A stretch of DNA of 64,000 nt from Kutzneria sp. 744. Lineage in GTDB: Bacteria; Actinomycetota; Actinomycetes; Mycobacteriales; Pseudonocardiaceae. Made by a program: the position numbers and the translations under genes. The notes under the pieces were generated by a model. The model searched no databases, had not been told where the DNA came from, and was given only the letters and a program-made list of their open reading frames with translations. Location of the stretch: the NCBI RefSeq assembly GCF_000568255.1, contig NZ_KK037166.1, positions 6,928,975-6,992,974 on the forward strand, in the 5' to 3' direction. Of this stretch, positions 37,712 through 47,203 are shown piece by piece. The first letter of the stretch is position 1, and each line of letters opens with the position of its first letter.

Positions 37712-38309
37712 GGCCGCGCAGCTTGTCCCGGTAGGCGACGCAGTCGTCGTAGCTGGGCAGCAGGCCCGCGGCCTCGGCCTCGGCCAGGGTCGGGGCGTCG
37801 CGGTCCTTGTCGGACAGGATCGGCTCGATGTCCGACGGCCAGGGCAGCCCCAGCGCCGGGTCCATCGGCGTGATGCCGTGCTCGGCGCCGGGGTTGAAGC
37901 CCTCGGAGCAGATGTAGGCCATGGCGGTGTTCTCGGCCAGCGCGATGAACGCGTGGCCGAGGCCCTCCGACACGTACACGGCGTTGAGCTTCTCGGATTC
38001 GAGCAGCACGGAGGTCCACTGCCCGAAGGTCGGGGAGCCGACGCGGATGTCGACGATCACGTCCAGCAGCGAGCCGGCCGGGCAGTAGACGTACTTGGCC
38101 TGGCTGGGCGGCACGTCGGCGAAGTGCACGCCGCGGATGGTGCCCAGGCGGGAGACGCTGTGGTTGGTCTGCGCGAGACGCAGCGGGTGGCCGACGGCCT
38201 CGGTGAACGCCTGCCCCTGGAACGGGGCGGCGAACCGGCCCCGGTGGTCCGGAAAGGCCGGTGGAGTGAATTCCCAAGAACCTGCGATGTCGAGCTCGCG
38301 AACCTGCAT
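37704..38309 (-). CDS. rmlC: dTDP-4-dehydrorhamnose 3,5-epimerase-like protein (RmlC family)
   Basis: 201 aa from ATG 38309. RmlC cupin with FPDHRGRFAAPFQ, the catalytic His in RGVHFADVPPSQAKYV, and the late Tyr block EGLGHAFIALAENTAMAYICSE. It epimerises C3/C5 of dTDP-4-keto sugars for rhamnose or a modified deoxysugar. It is a lone gene: no rmlA, rmlB or rmlD lies nearby. It overlaps the sodX end by 8 bp. It may serve wall rhamnose or a secondary metabolite. Confidence 0.86.
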   Translation of the reverse strand: MQVRELDIAGSWEFTPPAFPDHRGRFAAPFQGQAFTEAVGHPLRLAQTNHSVSRLGTIRGVHFADVPPSQAKYVYCPAGSLLDVIVDIRVGSPTFGQWTSVLLESEKLNAVYVSEGLGHAFIALAENTAMAYICSEGFNPGAEHGITPMDPALGLPWPSDIEPILSDKDRDAPTLAEAEAAGLLPSYDDCVAYRDKLRGLS

Positions 38310-38603
38310 GGCGTCGGAGGTTAGCCGCTTGACCGATCGTGAACCGAACTGCCTGCGGAAACTGACCGGTCGGTGCAAGCAATTCGTACGGTCGTCTTGC
38401 TGAACCGCCTCTGAGCTGGGCAAAGAATGTGATCCCCGCCGCAGACAGACCGGTGATCGGCTGTCACACTGTGCCAACCCCAGCGTCGTCCGACCACAGT
38501 TTCGATACCCGGAACGCGGTGTTCGGACCGACTGCACGACGCGCAGTGATCGACGCGACAGCGTCGATCGCGACCACGCGCGCCCGCCACGCCGCCGTGT
38601 CTG
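38310..38603. promoter_or_regulatory. Divergent promoter region rmlC / malic enzyme
   Basis: About 295 bp without a gene and less GC-rich than flanks. It has a perfect 9-bp stem-loop GATCGACGC-GACA-GCGTCGATC (38548-38569) some 35 bp upstream of the malic-enzyme start, a possible operator or leader hairpin. Confidence 0.4.
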
Positions 38604-39796
38604 ATGAGGGACGCCGTGACTGCTGTGAACGAATCCGCCACCGAACTGACCGACACCGAGATATTCGCCGCCCATGAGGGAGGCAAGCTGGGCACCGCCG
38701 TGACGGCCCCGCTGGCCGACCCCAAGGCGCTCTCGATCGCCTACACGCCCGGAGTGGCGCGCGTCAGTCGTGCCATCGCCGAGGACCCCTCCCTGGCCGC
38801 GAAGTACACCTGGGCGCACCGCCTGGTCGCGGTCGTGAGCGACGGGACCGCGGTGCTCGGCCTCGGCGACATCGGTCCGAGCGCGTCGCTGCCCGTGATG
38901 GAGGGTAAGTCCGCGCTGTTCAAGAAGTTCGGCGGCCTTGACTCCATCCCGCTGGTGCTGAGCACCACCGACGTCGACGAGATCGTGGAGACGCTGGTCC
39001 GCCTGCGCCCGTCGTTCGGCGCGGTGAACCTGGAGGACATCTCCGCCCCGCGCTGCTTCGAGCTGGAGGCGAAGCTGATCGAGGCGCTGGACTGCCCGGT
39101 CATGCACGACGACCAGCACGGCACCGCGATCGTGGTGCTGGCCGCGCTGCGCGGCGCCACCACGGTGCTGAGGCGCGACTTCGCCGACCTGCGGGTGGTC
39201 GTGGCCGGCGCCGGCGCGTCCGGCGTGGCCTGCGCGAACATCCTGATGGCCGGCGGCGTGGGCGAGGTGACGATGCTCGACTCGCGCGGCATCGTGCACA
39301 CCGACCGGGACGACCTGAACCCGATCAAGCGGGAGCTGGCCGGCCGCACCAACGCCTCGGGCCTGCGCGGTGGCGTCGCCGAGGCGCTCAAGGGCGCGGA
39401 CATGTTCCTCGGCCTGTCCGGCTCGACGGGTGGCGGAGGGACCTGATCGCGACCATGGCCCCGCAGGGCATCGTGTTCGCGCTGTCCAATCCGGACCCGG
39501 AGATCCACCCGGTCGTCGCCGCCCGGCACGCCGCGGTGGTGGCCACCGGCCGCAGCGACTTCCCCAACCAGATCAACAACGTGCTGGCGTTCCCGGGCGT
39601 GTTCCGCGGCGCGCTGGACGCGGGGGCCCGCCGGATCACCGAGAACATGAAGCTGGCCGCGGCCGACGCGATCTTCCAGGTCGCCACGGACGAGCTGGCG
39701 GTGGACCGCATCGTGCCCAGCGCCCTGGACCCGCGGGTGTCCGTCGAGGTCGCGCGGGCCGTCGCCGCGGCCGCTGCGGCGGATGGAGTAGCGTAG
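38604..39796 (+). pseudogene. NAD-dependent malic enzyme, frameshifted in this sequence
   Basis: Short-form malic enzyme (about 395 aa) that oxidatively decarboxylates malate to pyruvate. The first part (to 39428) has YTPGVARVSRAI, VLGLGDIG, the metal-site MHDDQHGTA and the NAD loop VVAGAGASGVACANI. It then stops at 39446. The rest (ATMAPQGIVFALSNPDPEIH onward) is in another frame, ending at 39796. The join around 39428-39442 (ACGGGTGGCGGAGGGACC) is G-rich: one extra G and two missing bases would give the expected STVAEGDLIATM. Both parts are fully conserved in type, so an artefact is likely. Confidence 0.88.
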
Positions 39797-40018
39797 TCGC
39801 GAACGCGGACCCGCTCGGCCGGCCGATCCGCTTTTTTCATACGTCGCCAGGATATTGGCGGGGACGGCTGTGAGTTCGTCGGTGGACGCGATACCGTCGC
39901 TCGCGTCAGGTGCTCCCCCGCCGCGCGTCGTGACCGACGCGCCCCCGGCGCACTGTGATGCAGTCGCCGGCTTGGCCCACCCATGCCGCCCCGGTGGCCG
40001 ACGCGGAAGGGCGGAGCC
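39797..40018. other. Intergenic region before the PAS-GGDEF-EAL gene
   Basis: 220 bp. It contains a CTTTTTTCATAC stretch and no palindrome or coding potential that I can support. Probably the promoter region of the large signalling gene. Confidence 0.35.
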
Positions 40019-43000
40019 GTGGCTGAGCGCAGCGGGCAGGCGGGACGCGCACCTGTCACGCTCGGTGGTGCCCGGCTGCCGAACGCCCGCCGTGGCCCGA
40101 TCGAGTTGGGCGGGCTGACGCTGTCCGAGCCGCCGACCCTTCGTGTCGACGCGAAGGGCGTGGTCATGCAGGCCAACGCCGCCGCGGCCGCGATGATCGG
40201 CGCAACGGACCCCGACCGGCTGGGCGGCGTCGCGCTGCGCGACCTGTTCGCCGGGCAGGAGCCCGATCTCCGGCTCCGTCGTGTGGACGGCAGCGAACTG
40301 CCGGTCCGTGTGGTTCAGACGCCGGTGCCCGGCACCGGGTTGCATGCCATCGTGCTGGTCGATGTCTCCGACCTCGCCTCCGCCGCGGCCGAGCTGCGCG
40401 AGGAGCAGCGGCGGCTGACCGACGTGCAGCACGTTGCGGGCATCGCCTCCTGGGAGTTCGACCCGGCGACCGGTAAGACGGTGTGGTCGGACAGCCACTA
40501 CGAGATCCTCGGCATCGAACGCGGCTCCGTGGAGCCGGGCGCGGAGGCCGTGCTGGACCTGGTCCACCCCGACGACGTCGAGATGGTGCGGGACTACTGG
40601 AGCAACCACCAGTTCTCGGGCGAGGCCATCGACATCGAGTACCGCATCGTGCGCCCGGACGGGGACGTGCGCTGGCTGCGCGGCGAGGCCCGGTCCACGG
40701 TCGGCGTGGACGGCCGGCTCGGCCTGGTCACCGGCTACATCAGGGACATCACCGAGCGGAACCGCACCAACGACGAGCTGGCCCACGAGCGGGCCCGGCT
40801 GGTCGAGGCCCAGCGGATGGCCCGCATCGGCAGCTGGACCCTGGACGTGAACACCGGCTACACCTACCGCAGCGAGGTGCTGTGGGAGATGTACGAGCTG
40901 GTGGGCGGCTCGGCGACGGACGCGTCGCTGATGCCGGGCGTGCATCCCGACGACCAGCTGCTGATCACCGAGATGCGGGACAAGCTGCTCGCGGCCCAGA
41001 CCACCGAGCCGCTGGAGGTGGAGATCCGCGACGTCCGCGAGCGCGTGTACATCTGCCGCGCCCGGGCCCAGCTGTCCTCCAACGGCAAGGTCGAACAGCT
41101 GCTGGGCACCATCCAGGACGTCACCGAGCAGCGTGCGCTGGAGCGCGAGCTGCGCGACGAGCGCCGCCGGCTCTCCGACGCGCAGCGGGTGGCGAGCCTG
41201 GGCACCTGGGAGTGGAACACCGGCACCGACGACTGCAACTGGTCGGGCATGATGCGCGAGCTGCTCGGCGTGGACGAGCAGGAACGCGCCACCTACCAGC
41301 GTTATATGAGCCTGGTGCACCCGGACGACCGCGGCTGGGTGGACGAGCTGTGGCAGCAGTTGGCGGTCAATCGCGAGCCGGTGGAGTGCGAGCACCGCAT
41401 CGTCCGCCCGGACGGCCTGGTCCGCGTGCTGCGCTGTCACGGCGCTTCGGTGCAGGGCGTCGGTCCGGTGCTGGTCGGCACGGCGCAGGACGTCACCGCG
41501 CAGCGCACGGCCGAGGCGCGAATGAAGCTGTCCAGCCAGCGTTTCACCGACCTGGTCGCGGTGACGCCGGTCGGCATCGGCCTGTTCGACGAGGCCGAGC
41601 GCCTGGTCGACGCCAACGACGCGCTGTGCGACCTGCTCGGTATCGAACTGGAGCAGCTGCGCGGCATGACCGCGAGCAGCATCACGCACCCGGACGAGCC
41701 GGTGGGCTGGCTGTCCGCGGCGGCCCGCCTCACGTCCGAGCGCGAGGGCGGATTCAAGGTGCCGCAACGCATTCTGCTCCGTCCGGACGGCGAGCTGGTG
41801 TACTGCGAGCTGCACATCGCGATCTCCGTGCAGGACGACGGCCGCCGGTTCTGGCTGGTCGTGTTCCAGGACATCACCGAGCGCCGCCGCGTCGCGGAAT
41901 CCTTGCGGCATCAGGCCCATCACGACGAGCTCACCGGCCTGCCCAACCGCGCCGCGGTCAAGGAGACGCTGACCCGGCTGCTGGCCGGCGAGGGCGCCGA
42001 GAAGATCGCGGTGCTGTTCTGCGACATCGACAACTTCAAGCGGGTCAACGACTCCCTCGGCCACGACGCCGGTGACGAGCTGCTGGTGGCGCTGGCCCGG
42101 CGGCTGGAGGGCGGCCTGCCGTCCGGCTGCACGGCGGCGCGCATGTCCGGCGACGAGTACGTGATCATCTGCGACGACATCGACGCGGCCGGCGGGGTCG
42201 AGGCCCTCGGCACGCGGGTGGCCAGCCTGCTGCGGGCCGCGGTGCCGGTGCACGGTCAGCTGGTGCGGGTGTCGGCGTCGATCGGCGCCGCGATCCCCAA
42301 CGGCTCCCGGACCAGCGGGGCCGACCTGCTGCGCTTCGCCGACGCCGCGATGTTCGAGGCCAAGCGGCGTGGCGCCGGGCGGGTGTCGCTGGCCTCGGCG
42401 GCGTTGATCGCGTCGGCCGACCGGCAGGTGCACCTGGAGGGGCAGCTGCGTGAGGCGCTGGCCAAGGACGGGCTGACGCTGCACTTCCAGCCGGTGGTCG
42501 GCGTGGACGGCACCGTGCAGACGGCCGAGGCGCTGGTCCGCTGGCCGCACCCGGACCGCGGGCTGCTCGCGCCGGACGCGTTCCTGCCGGTGGCCGAGCA
42601 GGCCGACATGATGCGTGAGCTGGACAGATGGGTGCTCCGCACCGCGCTGCGCGAGGCTTCGACATGGCCGGTGCCGAACGGCAAGCCCGTCGCCGTCGCT
42701 GTAAACCTTTCCGGGCTTGTTCCAGGCGACCCGGACTTCGTGGACGCGGTGTCCAACGCCGTGGCCGAGTCCGGCATCGCGTGGGACCGGGTGGTGCTGG
42801 AGCTGGTCGAGACTGCGCTGGTCGACCTGCCGTGCAAGACCATGCAGCAGATGGACATCCTGGTGGCCAAGGGTGTCCGGTTCGCCGTGGACGACTTCGG
42901 CACCGGCTACTCCTCGCTGGCCCGGCTCAAGGACCTGCCGGCGCAGATCATCAAGGTGGACCGGCGGTTCGTGTCCGGCGTGGGGAACGACCCGTCCGAC

Positions 43001-43210
43001 TTCGCGGTCGCCCGCGCGGTGGTGGACATGGCCCGCGCGATGGGCCGCAGCTGCGTCGCCGAGGGTGTGGAGACCGCGACCCAGTTCCACGTGCTGCACG
43101 GCGTCGGCGTCGACGCCTACCAGGGCTGGCTCTTCTCCCGCCCCGTCCCCCCACGCGAGTTCCGCGCCGTCCTGGCCCTTGGCCCCCTCCACGTCCCCCG
43201 CGCCGGCTGA
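40019..43210 (+). CDS. Four-PAS, GGDEF-EAL cyclic-di-GMP protein
   Basis: 1063 aa from GTG 40019 (VAERSGQ), preceded by GAAGGGCGGAG. PAS-type domains occupy about 30-120, 130-250, 260-370 and 380-500, with a further PAS at about 510-620; each ends in a DVTE/DITER tail. The GGDEF domain (about 635-795) has the degenerate motif SGDEY and no obvious RxxD inhibitory site. The EAL domain (about 810-1055) looks complete: EALVRW, ELVET, DDFGTGYSSL, KVDRRF and AEGVET. Net phosphodiesterase activity is therefore more likely than synthesis. It has no membrane segment, so it senses cytosolic signals. It converges on the next gene with a 5-bp gap. Confidence 0.92.
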   Translation: MAERSGQAGRAPVTLGGARLPNARRGPIELGGLTLSEPPTLRVDAKGVVMQANAAAAAMIGATDPDRLGGVALRDLFAGQEPDLRLRRVDGSELPVRVVQTPVPGTGLHAIVLVDVSDLASAAAELREEQRRLTDVQHVAGIASWEFDPATGKTVWSDSHYEILGIERGSVEPGAEAVLDLVHPDDVEMVRDYWSNHQFSGEAIDIEYRIVRPDGDVRWLRGEARSTVGVDGRLGLVTGYIRDITERNRTNDELAHERARLVEAQRMARIGSWTLDVNTGYTYRSEVLWEMYELVGGSATDASLMPGVHPDDQLLITEMRDKLLAAQTTEPLEVEIRDVRERVYICRARAQLSSNGKVEQLLGTIQDVTEQRALERELRDERRRLSDAQRVASLGTWEWNTGTDDCNWSGMMRELLGVDEQERATYQRYMSLVHPDDRGWVDELWQQLAVNREPVECEHRIVRPDGLVRVLRCHGASVQGVGPVLVGTAQDVTAQRTAEARMKLSSQRFTDLVAVTPVGIGLFDEAERLVDANDALCDLLGIELEQLRGMTASSITHPDEPVGWLSAAARLTSEREGGFKVPQRILLRPDGELVYCELHIAISVQDDGRRFWLVVFQDITERRRVAESLRHQAHHDELTGLPNRAAVKETLTRLLAGEGAEKIAVLFCDIDNFKRVNDSLGHDAGDELLVALARRLEGGLPSGCTAARMSGDEYVIICDDIDAAGGVEALGTRVASLLRAAVPVHGQLVRVSASIGAAIPNGSRTSGADLLRFADAAMFEAKRRGAGRVSLASAALIASADRQVHLEGQLREALAKDGLTLHFQPVVGVDGTVQTAEALVRWPHPDRGLLAPDAFLPVAEQADMMRELDRWVLRTALREASTWPVPNGKPVAVAVNLSGLVPGDPDFVDAVSNAVAESGIAWDRVVLELVETALVDLPCKTMQQMDILVAKGVRFAVDDFGTGYSSLARLKDLPAQIIKVDRRFVSGVGNDPSDFAVARAVVDMARAMGRSCVAEGVETATQFHVLHGVGVDAYQGWLFSRPVPPREFRAVLALGPLHVPRAG

Positions 43211-43215
43211 CCCTC

Positions 43216-44655
43216 TCAGGCGACCAGAGCCTCGATCCGGTGCCGCGGCAGGTCGATCAGCCGGAGGTCCGTCTCGCCCGGGATCCTGGCCGCCACGAGC
43301 TCCTTGGCCTCACGCTTCGTCAACGTGCCGCCGGACTCGGTGATCATGGCCTCCCGCATCATGTTGCCGAGCTTGCCGTGCACCCGGTCCAACAACCCGG
43401 CGCCGCTGCGCGTGGCCACCACGACCGCGTGCTTGCCGTCGGGGGTGCTGCGATGGAACCGCAGCCGGTACTTCGAGGCGACCACAGTGGACAGTGACTT
43501 CTGCCCCCGCTCGTCGCGGACGTCCACATGGTTGTTGGGCACCAGCACCGACAGCTTCTCCGCGTTGCAGGCCAACAGAATTCGCAGCAGCCACGGGCCG
43601 GGGTCGGCCGAGGCGTCGACCGTGAGGGCACGTCCGGTGATCGGTTGGGTCCAATCCGGTTGCTGCACAACGGAATCCCCGGTGAACGCCAGCAGCGCCG
43701 AGTTGTCCATAGTGGACGTGGCCTCGATGGACTGCGGGCCGTGGGTGTAGATGCCGGTGCGCTGCGCCGCCTTGCGGCCGCGAGAGGTCGCCTGGCACAC
43801 ATAGAGATCGGCGGCGCTGCCGATGGCCTGCGCCCCGTCGAACCGGTGGAAGCCCGGCAGGATCGCTTCGAACGCCAGCCCGATGCCGAGCAGTTCCTGC
43901 TGCACCTTCTGGCCCAGCGCGGGCGTCCGGTCGCTGAAGCCGTAGGCCAGCAGCAGCCGTCCGGAAGCGGTGTCGCGCAGCGCCTCGATGCCGCGGCCGG
44001 CGAACAGCGCCATGCCTTCCGGCGTATAGGGCGGGTCGCTGAAGACCAGATCTGACGATTCCGTTACGGCAGGCGGCAGTCCGAAGCGGAGATCCGCGTG
44101 CAGGCAGCGGATGTTGAGGCCCCGCTCCCGCGCGCGGGTGTCGATGTGGGCCAGCACACGGTCGTCCAGGTCGACGACGATCACCGCGGCGGCCGGGTTG
44201 ACCGCGGCCACCGCCAGCGAGGTCAGGTCGTGGTCGCCGAGGCAGAGCACGGTACGCCCGGACAGTTCATACTGCTCGTTCAGCCACTTCGCCCGCCGCG
44301 CCACGGTGTCCGGCGTGGCCTGCACATGGTCGAGCGCGGCCAGCGGCGGCGGCACGGAGTCCACATCGGAACGGATCATGGCGAGATCCGGCTCAACGAT
44401 CGGGGGAACCGCGAAAGCCTCGGTGTACGAGGCTCTGGCCGAGGCCCGGATCTCGTACGTGTCACGGTTTCGCACCAGGTCACCGTCCAGCGCGGACAGC
44501 AACTCCTCGACCCCGCGCCGTGGCAGGGCCGAGTCGCGCACCAGCTCAGCCAGCGAATGCGGGCGCCGGCACAGCATGTCGATCACGCGCCGTGCCGGCC
44601 CGGTGCGCGCTCCGTGGCCGGAAATGACCGCGCGGGCCTGGTCGAGTGGGGTCAC
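43216..44655 (-). CDS. Bis(aminopropyl)spermidine-synthase-like protein
   Basis: 479 aa. The N-terminal winged helix (PHSLAELVRDSALPRRGVEELL) and Rossmann domain resemble the branched-chain polyamine synthase BpsA (PF01861). Key blocks are VLCLGDHDLTSLAVA (family GDDD-like motif, second D replaced by H) and DLVFSDPPYTPEGM (DPPYT). After about residue 290 there is an extra C-terminal domain (ADPGPWLLRILLACNAEKL) not needed by thermophile BpsA. Polyamine branching is typical of thermophiles, so the reaction here may differ. It stands alone between unrelated genes. Confidence 0.75.
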   Translation of the reverse strand: MTPLDQARAVISGHGARTGPARRVIDMLCRRPHSLAELVRDSALPRRGVEELLSALDGDLVRNRDTYEIRASARASYTEAFAVPPIVEPDLAMIRSDVDSVPPPLAALDHVQATPDTVARRAKWLNEQYELSGRTVLCLGDHDLTSLAVAAVNPAAAVIVVDLDDRVLAHIDTRARERGLNIRCLHADLRFGLPPAVTESSDLVFSDPPYTPEGMALFAGRGIEALRDTASGRLLLAYGFSDRTPALGQKVQQELLGIGLAFEAILPGFHRFDGAQAIGSAADLYVCQATSRGRKAAQRTGIYTHGPQSIEATSTMDNSALLAFTGDSVVQQPDWTQPITGRALTVDASADPGPWLLRILLACNAEKLSVLVPNNHVDVRDERGQKSLSTVVASKYRLRFHRSTPDGKHAVVVATRSGAGLLDRVHGKLGNMMREAMITESGGTLTKREAKELVAARIPGETDLRLIDLPRHRIEALVA

Positions 44656-44759
44656 AATCGGGTAAGCCTACTGGTTCGCACATCGTGGAACGGAGTGCCG
44701 CTGTCAGAGCATGCGGCTACTGTCGTCCGCACTACCGCAACGACCGGAAGGACCTCGGG

Positions 44760-45884
44760 GTGATCGAGTTCCAGGCCGTGACCAAGCGGTTCGATGACGG
44801 CACCGTCGCCGTCGACGAACTGAACCTGACCGTGGATCCAGGACGGATCACGGTGTTCGTCGGACCATCGGGCTGCGGGAAGACGACCTCCCTGCGCATG
44901 ATCAACCGGATGATCGACGCCACCTCGGGCGCCATCCTGGTCGACGGAAAAGACGTGCGCCAGTCGGACCCGCCGCTGCTGCGGCGGGGCATCGGCTACG
45001 TGATCCAGCAGGCTGGGCTGTTCCCGCACCGCACGGTGCTGGACAACGTCGCCACCGTGCCGGTGCTGGCCGGCTGGAGCCGGGCCAAGGCCCGCAAGCG
45101 GGCCGCGGAGCTGCTGGAGACGGTGGGCCTGCCGGCCACCATGGCCGGCCGCTACCCGGCTCAGCTGTCCGGCGGCCAGCAGCAGCGCGTCGGCGTGGCC
45201 CGCGCGCTGGCGGTCGACCCGCCGGTGCTGCTGATGGACGAGCCGTTCAGCGCGGTCGACCCGGTGGTCCGCGAGGACCTCCAGAACGAGCTGCTGCGGC
45301 TGCAGGGCGAGCTGGACAAGACGATCGTCTTCGTCACGCACGACATCGACGAGGCCATCAAGCTGGGCGACAAGGTCGCGGTGTTCCGCACCGGCGGCAT
45401 CCTGGCCCAGTACGACAAGCCCTCGGAGCTGCTGGCCCGCCCGGCCGACGACTTCGTGAGCAACTTCGTCGGGCGCGACCGCGGCTACCGGGCGCTGGGC
45501 TTCCTCACCGCGTCCGGGTTGACGGTCGGCGAGATCGCCAGCGTGCAGCTCGGCGACACGGCCGGCGACGCGCGGCGGAAGCTGAGCGACGGCTGGATTG
45601 TCGTCGTCGACGAGCGCCGGCACCCGTGCGGCTGGCTGTCGGCCGACCGTCTGTCCGGTGTGGACGAGAACGCCACCGTCGACGCGGATCTGGTGATGTC
45701 GGGCGGATCCCTGTACGACACCGAGCACGGCTCACTGCGCAGCGCCCTCGACTCGGCCCTGAGTTCCCCGTCCGCACACGGCGTCGCCGTCAACGGCGGC
45801 GGCGAGCTCGTCGGCTCGATCACGGCCGACGAGGTGCTCCGGGCGCTGGCCGCCGCGCGCACCTCCGGCGAGGTCCCGCAATGA
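44760..45884 (+). CDS. opuCA: Glycine betaine/carnitine/choline ABC transporter ATPase
   Basis: 374 aa from GTG 44760. ABC ATPase of the OpuCA/ProV type: Walker A GPSGCGKTT, the Q-loop GYVIQQAGLFPH, signature LSGGQQQRVG, Walker B VLLMDEPFSAVD, and switch His in FVTHDIDEA. A C-terminal tandem CBS-like region (about 255-365) is the ionic-strength sensor in this family. First gene of a four-gene operon with 1-4 bp overlaps or short gaps. Confidence 0.93.
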   Translation: MIEFQAVTKRFDDGTVAVDELNLTVDPGRITVFVGPSGCGKTTSLRMINRMIDATSGAILVDGKDVRQSDPPLLRRGIGYVIQQAGLFPHRTVLDNVATVPVLAGWSRAKARKRAAELLETVGLPATMAGRYPAQLSGGQQQRVGVARALAVDPPVLLMDEPFSAVDPVVREDLQNELLRLQGELDKTIVFVTHDIDEAIKLGDKVAVFRTGGILAQYDKPSELLARPADDFVSNFVGRDRGYRALGFLTASGLTVGEIASVQLGDTAGDARRKLSDGWIVVVDERRHPCGWLSADRLSGVDENATVDADLVMSGGSLYDTEHGSLRSALDSALSSPSAHGVAVNGGGELVGSITADEVLRALAAARTSGEVPQ

Positions 45885-46519
45885 CGTGGGTGTTCGACCA
45901 CCTGGGGTTGCTCGGCGACCTCACGGTGACGCACGTCTACCTGTCGGTGCTGCCGGTGGTGATCGGCCTGATCATCGCGATCCCGCTGGGCTGGGCGGCC
46001 AGCCGCTGGCGGCCCGCGCGGGCGATTCTGCTGACGGTCAGCGGCCTGCTCTACACGATCCCGTCGCTGGCGTTGATCGTCATCCTGCCCGCGCTGATCA
46101 GCACCAAGACGCTCGACCCGGTCAACGTGATCATCACGCTGACCGTGTACACCATCGCGCTGCTGGTCCGGTCCATCGCCGACGCGCTGTCGTCGGTGCC
46201 GCCGACCATCGTCGCGGCGGCCACGGCCATCGGCTACCGGCCGCTCAAGCGCTTCGTGGGCGTCGAGTTCCCGCTGGCCATCCCGGTCGTCGTGGCCGGC
46301 CTGCGGGTGGCCATGGTGTCCAACATCAGCCTGGTCAGCGTGGGCGCGCTGATCGGCATCGCGGGCTACGGGCAGCTGTTCACCAACGGCTTCCAGCTCC
46401 AGTTCGTCACCGAGATCGTCACCGGCATCGTCGCGACGCTGGTGCTGGCCCTGATCGCGGACCTGGTGCTGCAGCTGATCGGGCGGCTCGTGACGCCCTG
46501 GACCAGGGTGGGGAGGTAG
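45881..46519 (+). CDS. opuCB: Osmoprotectant ABC transporter permease (first)
   Basis: 212 aa, ATGA overlap with the ATPase gene. Five to six membrane helices and the EAA-like loop AATAIGYRPLKRFVGVEFPLAIP that contacts the ATPase. Typical OpuCB length. It forms the channel with the second permease. Confidence 0.91.
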   Translation: MTWVFDHLGLLGDLTVTHVYLSVLPVVIGLIIAIPLGWAASRWRPARAILLTVSGLLYTIPSLALIVILPALISTKTLDPVNVIITLTVYTIALLVRSIADALSSVPPTIVAAATAIGYRPLKRFVGVEFPLAIPVVVAGLRVAMVSNISLVSVGALIGIAGYGQLFTNGFQLQFVTEIVTGIVATLVLALIADLVLQLIGRLVTPWTRVGR

Positions 46520-46522
46520 GCC

Positions 46523-47203
46523 GTGAACCTGTTGACGAGCTGGCTGTTCGACCCCGCCAACTGGAGCGGCTCGACCGGCGTGCCGGCACGGCTGGTGGAG
46601 CACCTCTGGTACACCGCGCTGGCCCTGGTCATCGCCGTCGTGATCGGCTTCCCGCTGGGCGCGATGGTCGGGCACACCAAGCGCGGCGGCTTCGTGCTGG
46701 TCGGCGCGGCCAACGTGCTGCGGGCGCTGCCCACCGTCGGCGTGCTGACGCTGGTGGTGCTGCTGGCCGGCATCGGCCTGATCCCGCCGATCGCCGCGCT
46801 GACCCTGCTGGCCATCCCGCCGATCATGGCCGGTGCCTACGCCGGCATCGGCGCCGTCGAGCCGGTCGTGGTCGACGCGGCCCGCGGCGTGGGCATGACC
46901 GAGCGGGAGATCCTGTTCCAGGTCGAGATCCCCAACGCGATGCCGCTGATCTTCGGCGGCGTGCGCAGCGCCGCCCTGCAGGTGGTGGCCACCGCGACCA
47001 TCGCCGCCTACGTGGGACTCGGCGGTTTCGGACGGTACGTGTTCGACGGCCTGGCGCTGCACGACTATCCCCAGATGGCGGGCGGCGCGATCCTGGTCGC
47101 CGTGCTCGCGGTGCTGGTCGAGCTGGTGCTCACCGGCGTGCAACGGCTGGTTGTCTCACCCGGGTTGCGCCCGGTGAGGACGAGTGGAGGAATCCAGAGA
47201 TGA
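46523..47203 (+). CDS. opuCD: Osmoprotectant ABC transporter permease (second)
   Basis: 226 aa from GTG 46523, 3 bp after the first permease. Same fold, with the coupling loop DAARGVGMTEREILFQVEIPN. An N-terminal stretch (LLTSWLFDPANWSG) precedes the helices. It overlaps the binding-protein start by 4 bp. Confidence 0.91.
   Translation: MNLLTSWLFDPANWSGSTGVPARLVEHLWYTALALVIAVVIGFPLGAMVGHTKRGGFVLVGAANVLRALPTVGVLTLVVLLAGIGLIPPIAALTLLAIPPIMAGAYAGIGAVEPVVVDAARGVGMTEREILFQVEIPNAMPLIFGGVRSAALQVVATATIAAYVGLGGFGRYVFDGLALHDYPQMAGGAILVAVLAVLVELVLTGVQRLVVSPGLRPVRTSGGIQR

Noticed and set aside
39430-39446. Programmed frameshift or TGA recoding in malic enzyme
   Set aside because: No slippery heptamer, pseudoknot or selenocysteine context is visible, and several other genes here show similar indels, so error is simpler.
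38741-43192. 1483-codon open frame on the minus strand
   Set aside because: It lies opposite malic enzyme and the PAS-GGDEF-EAL gene, and its His/Val/Gly-rich composition is typical of antisense frames in high-GC DNA.
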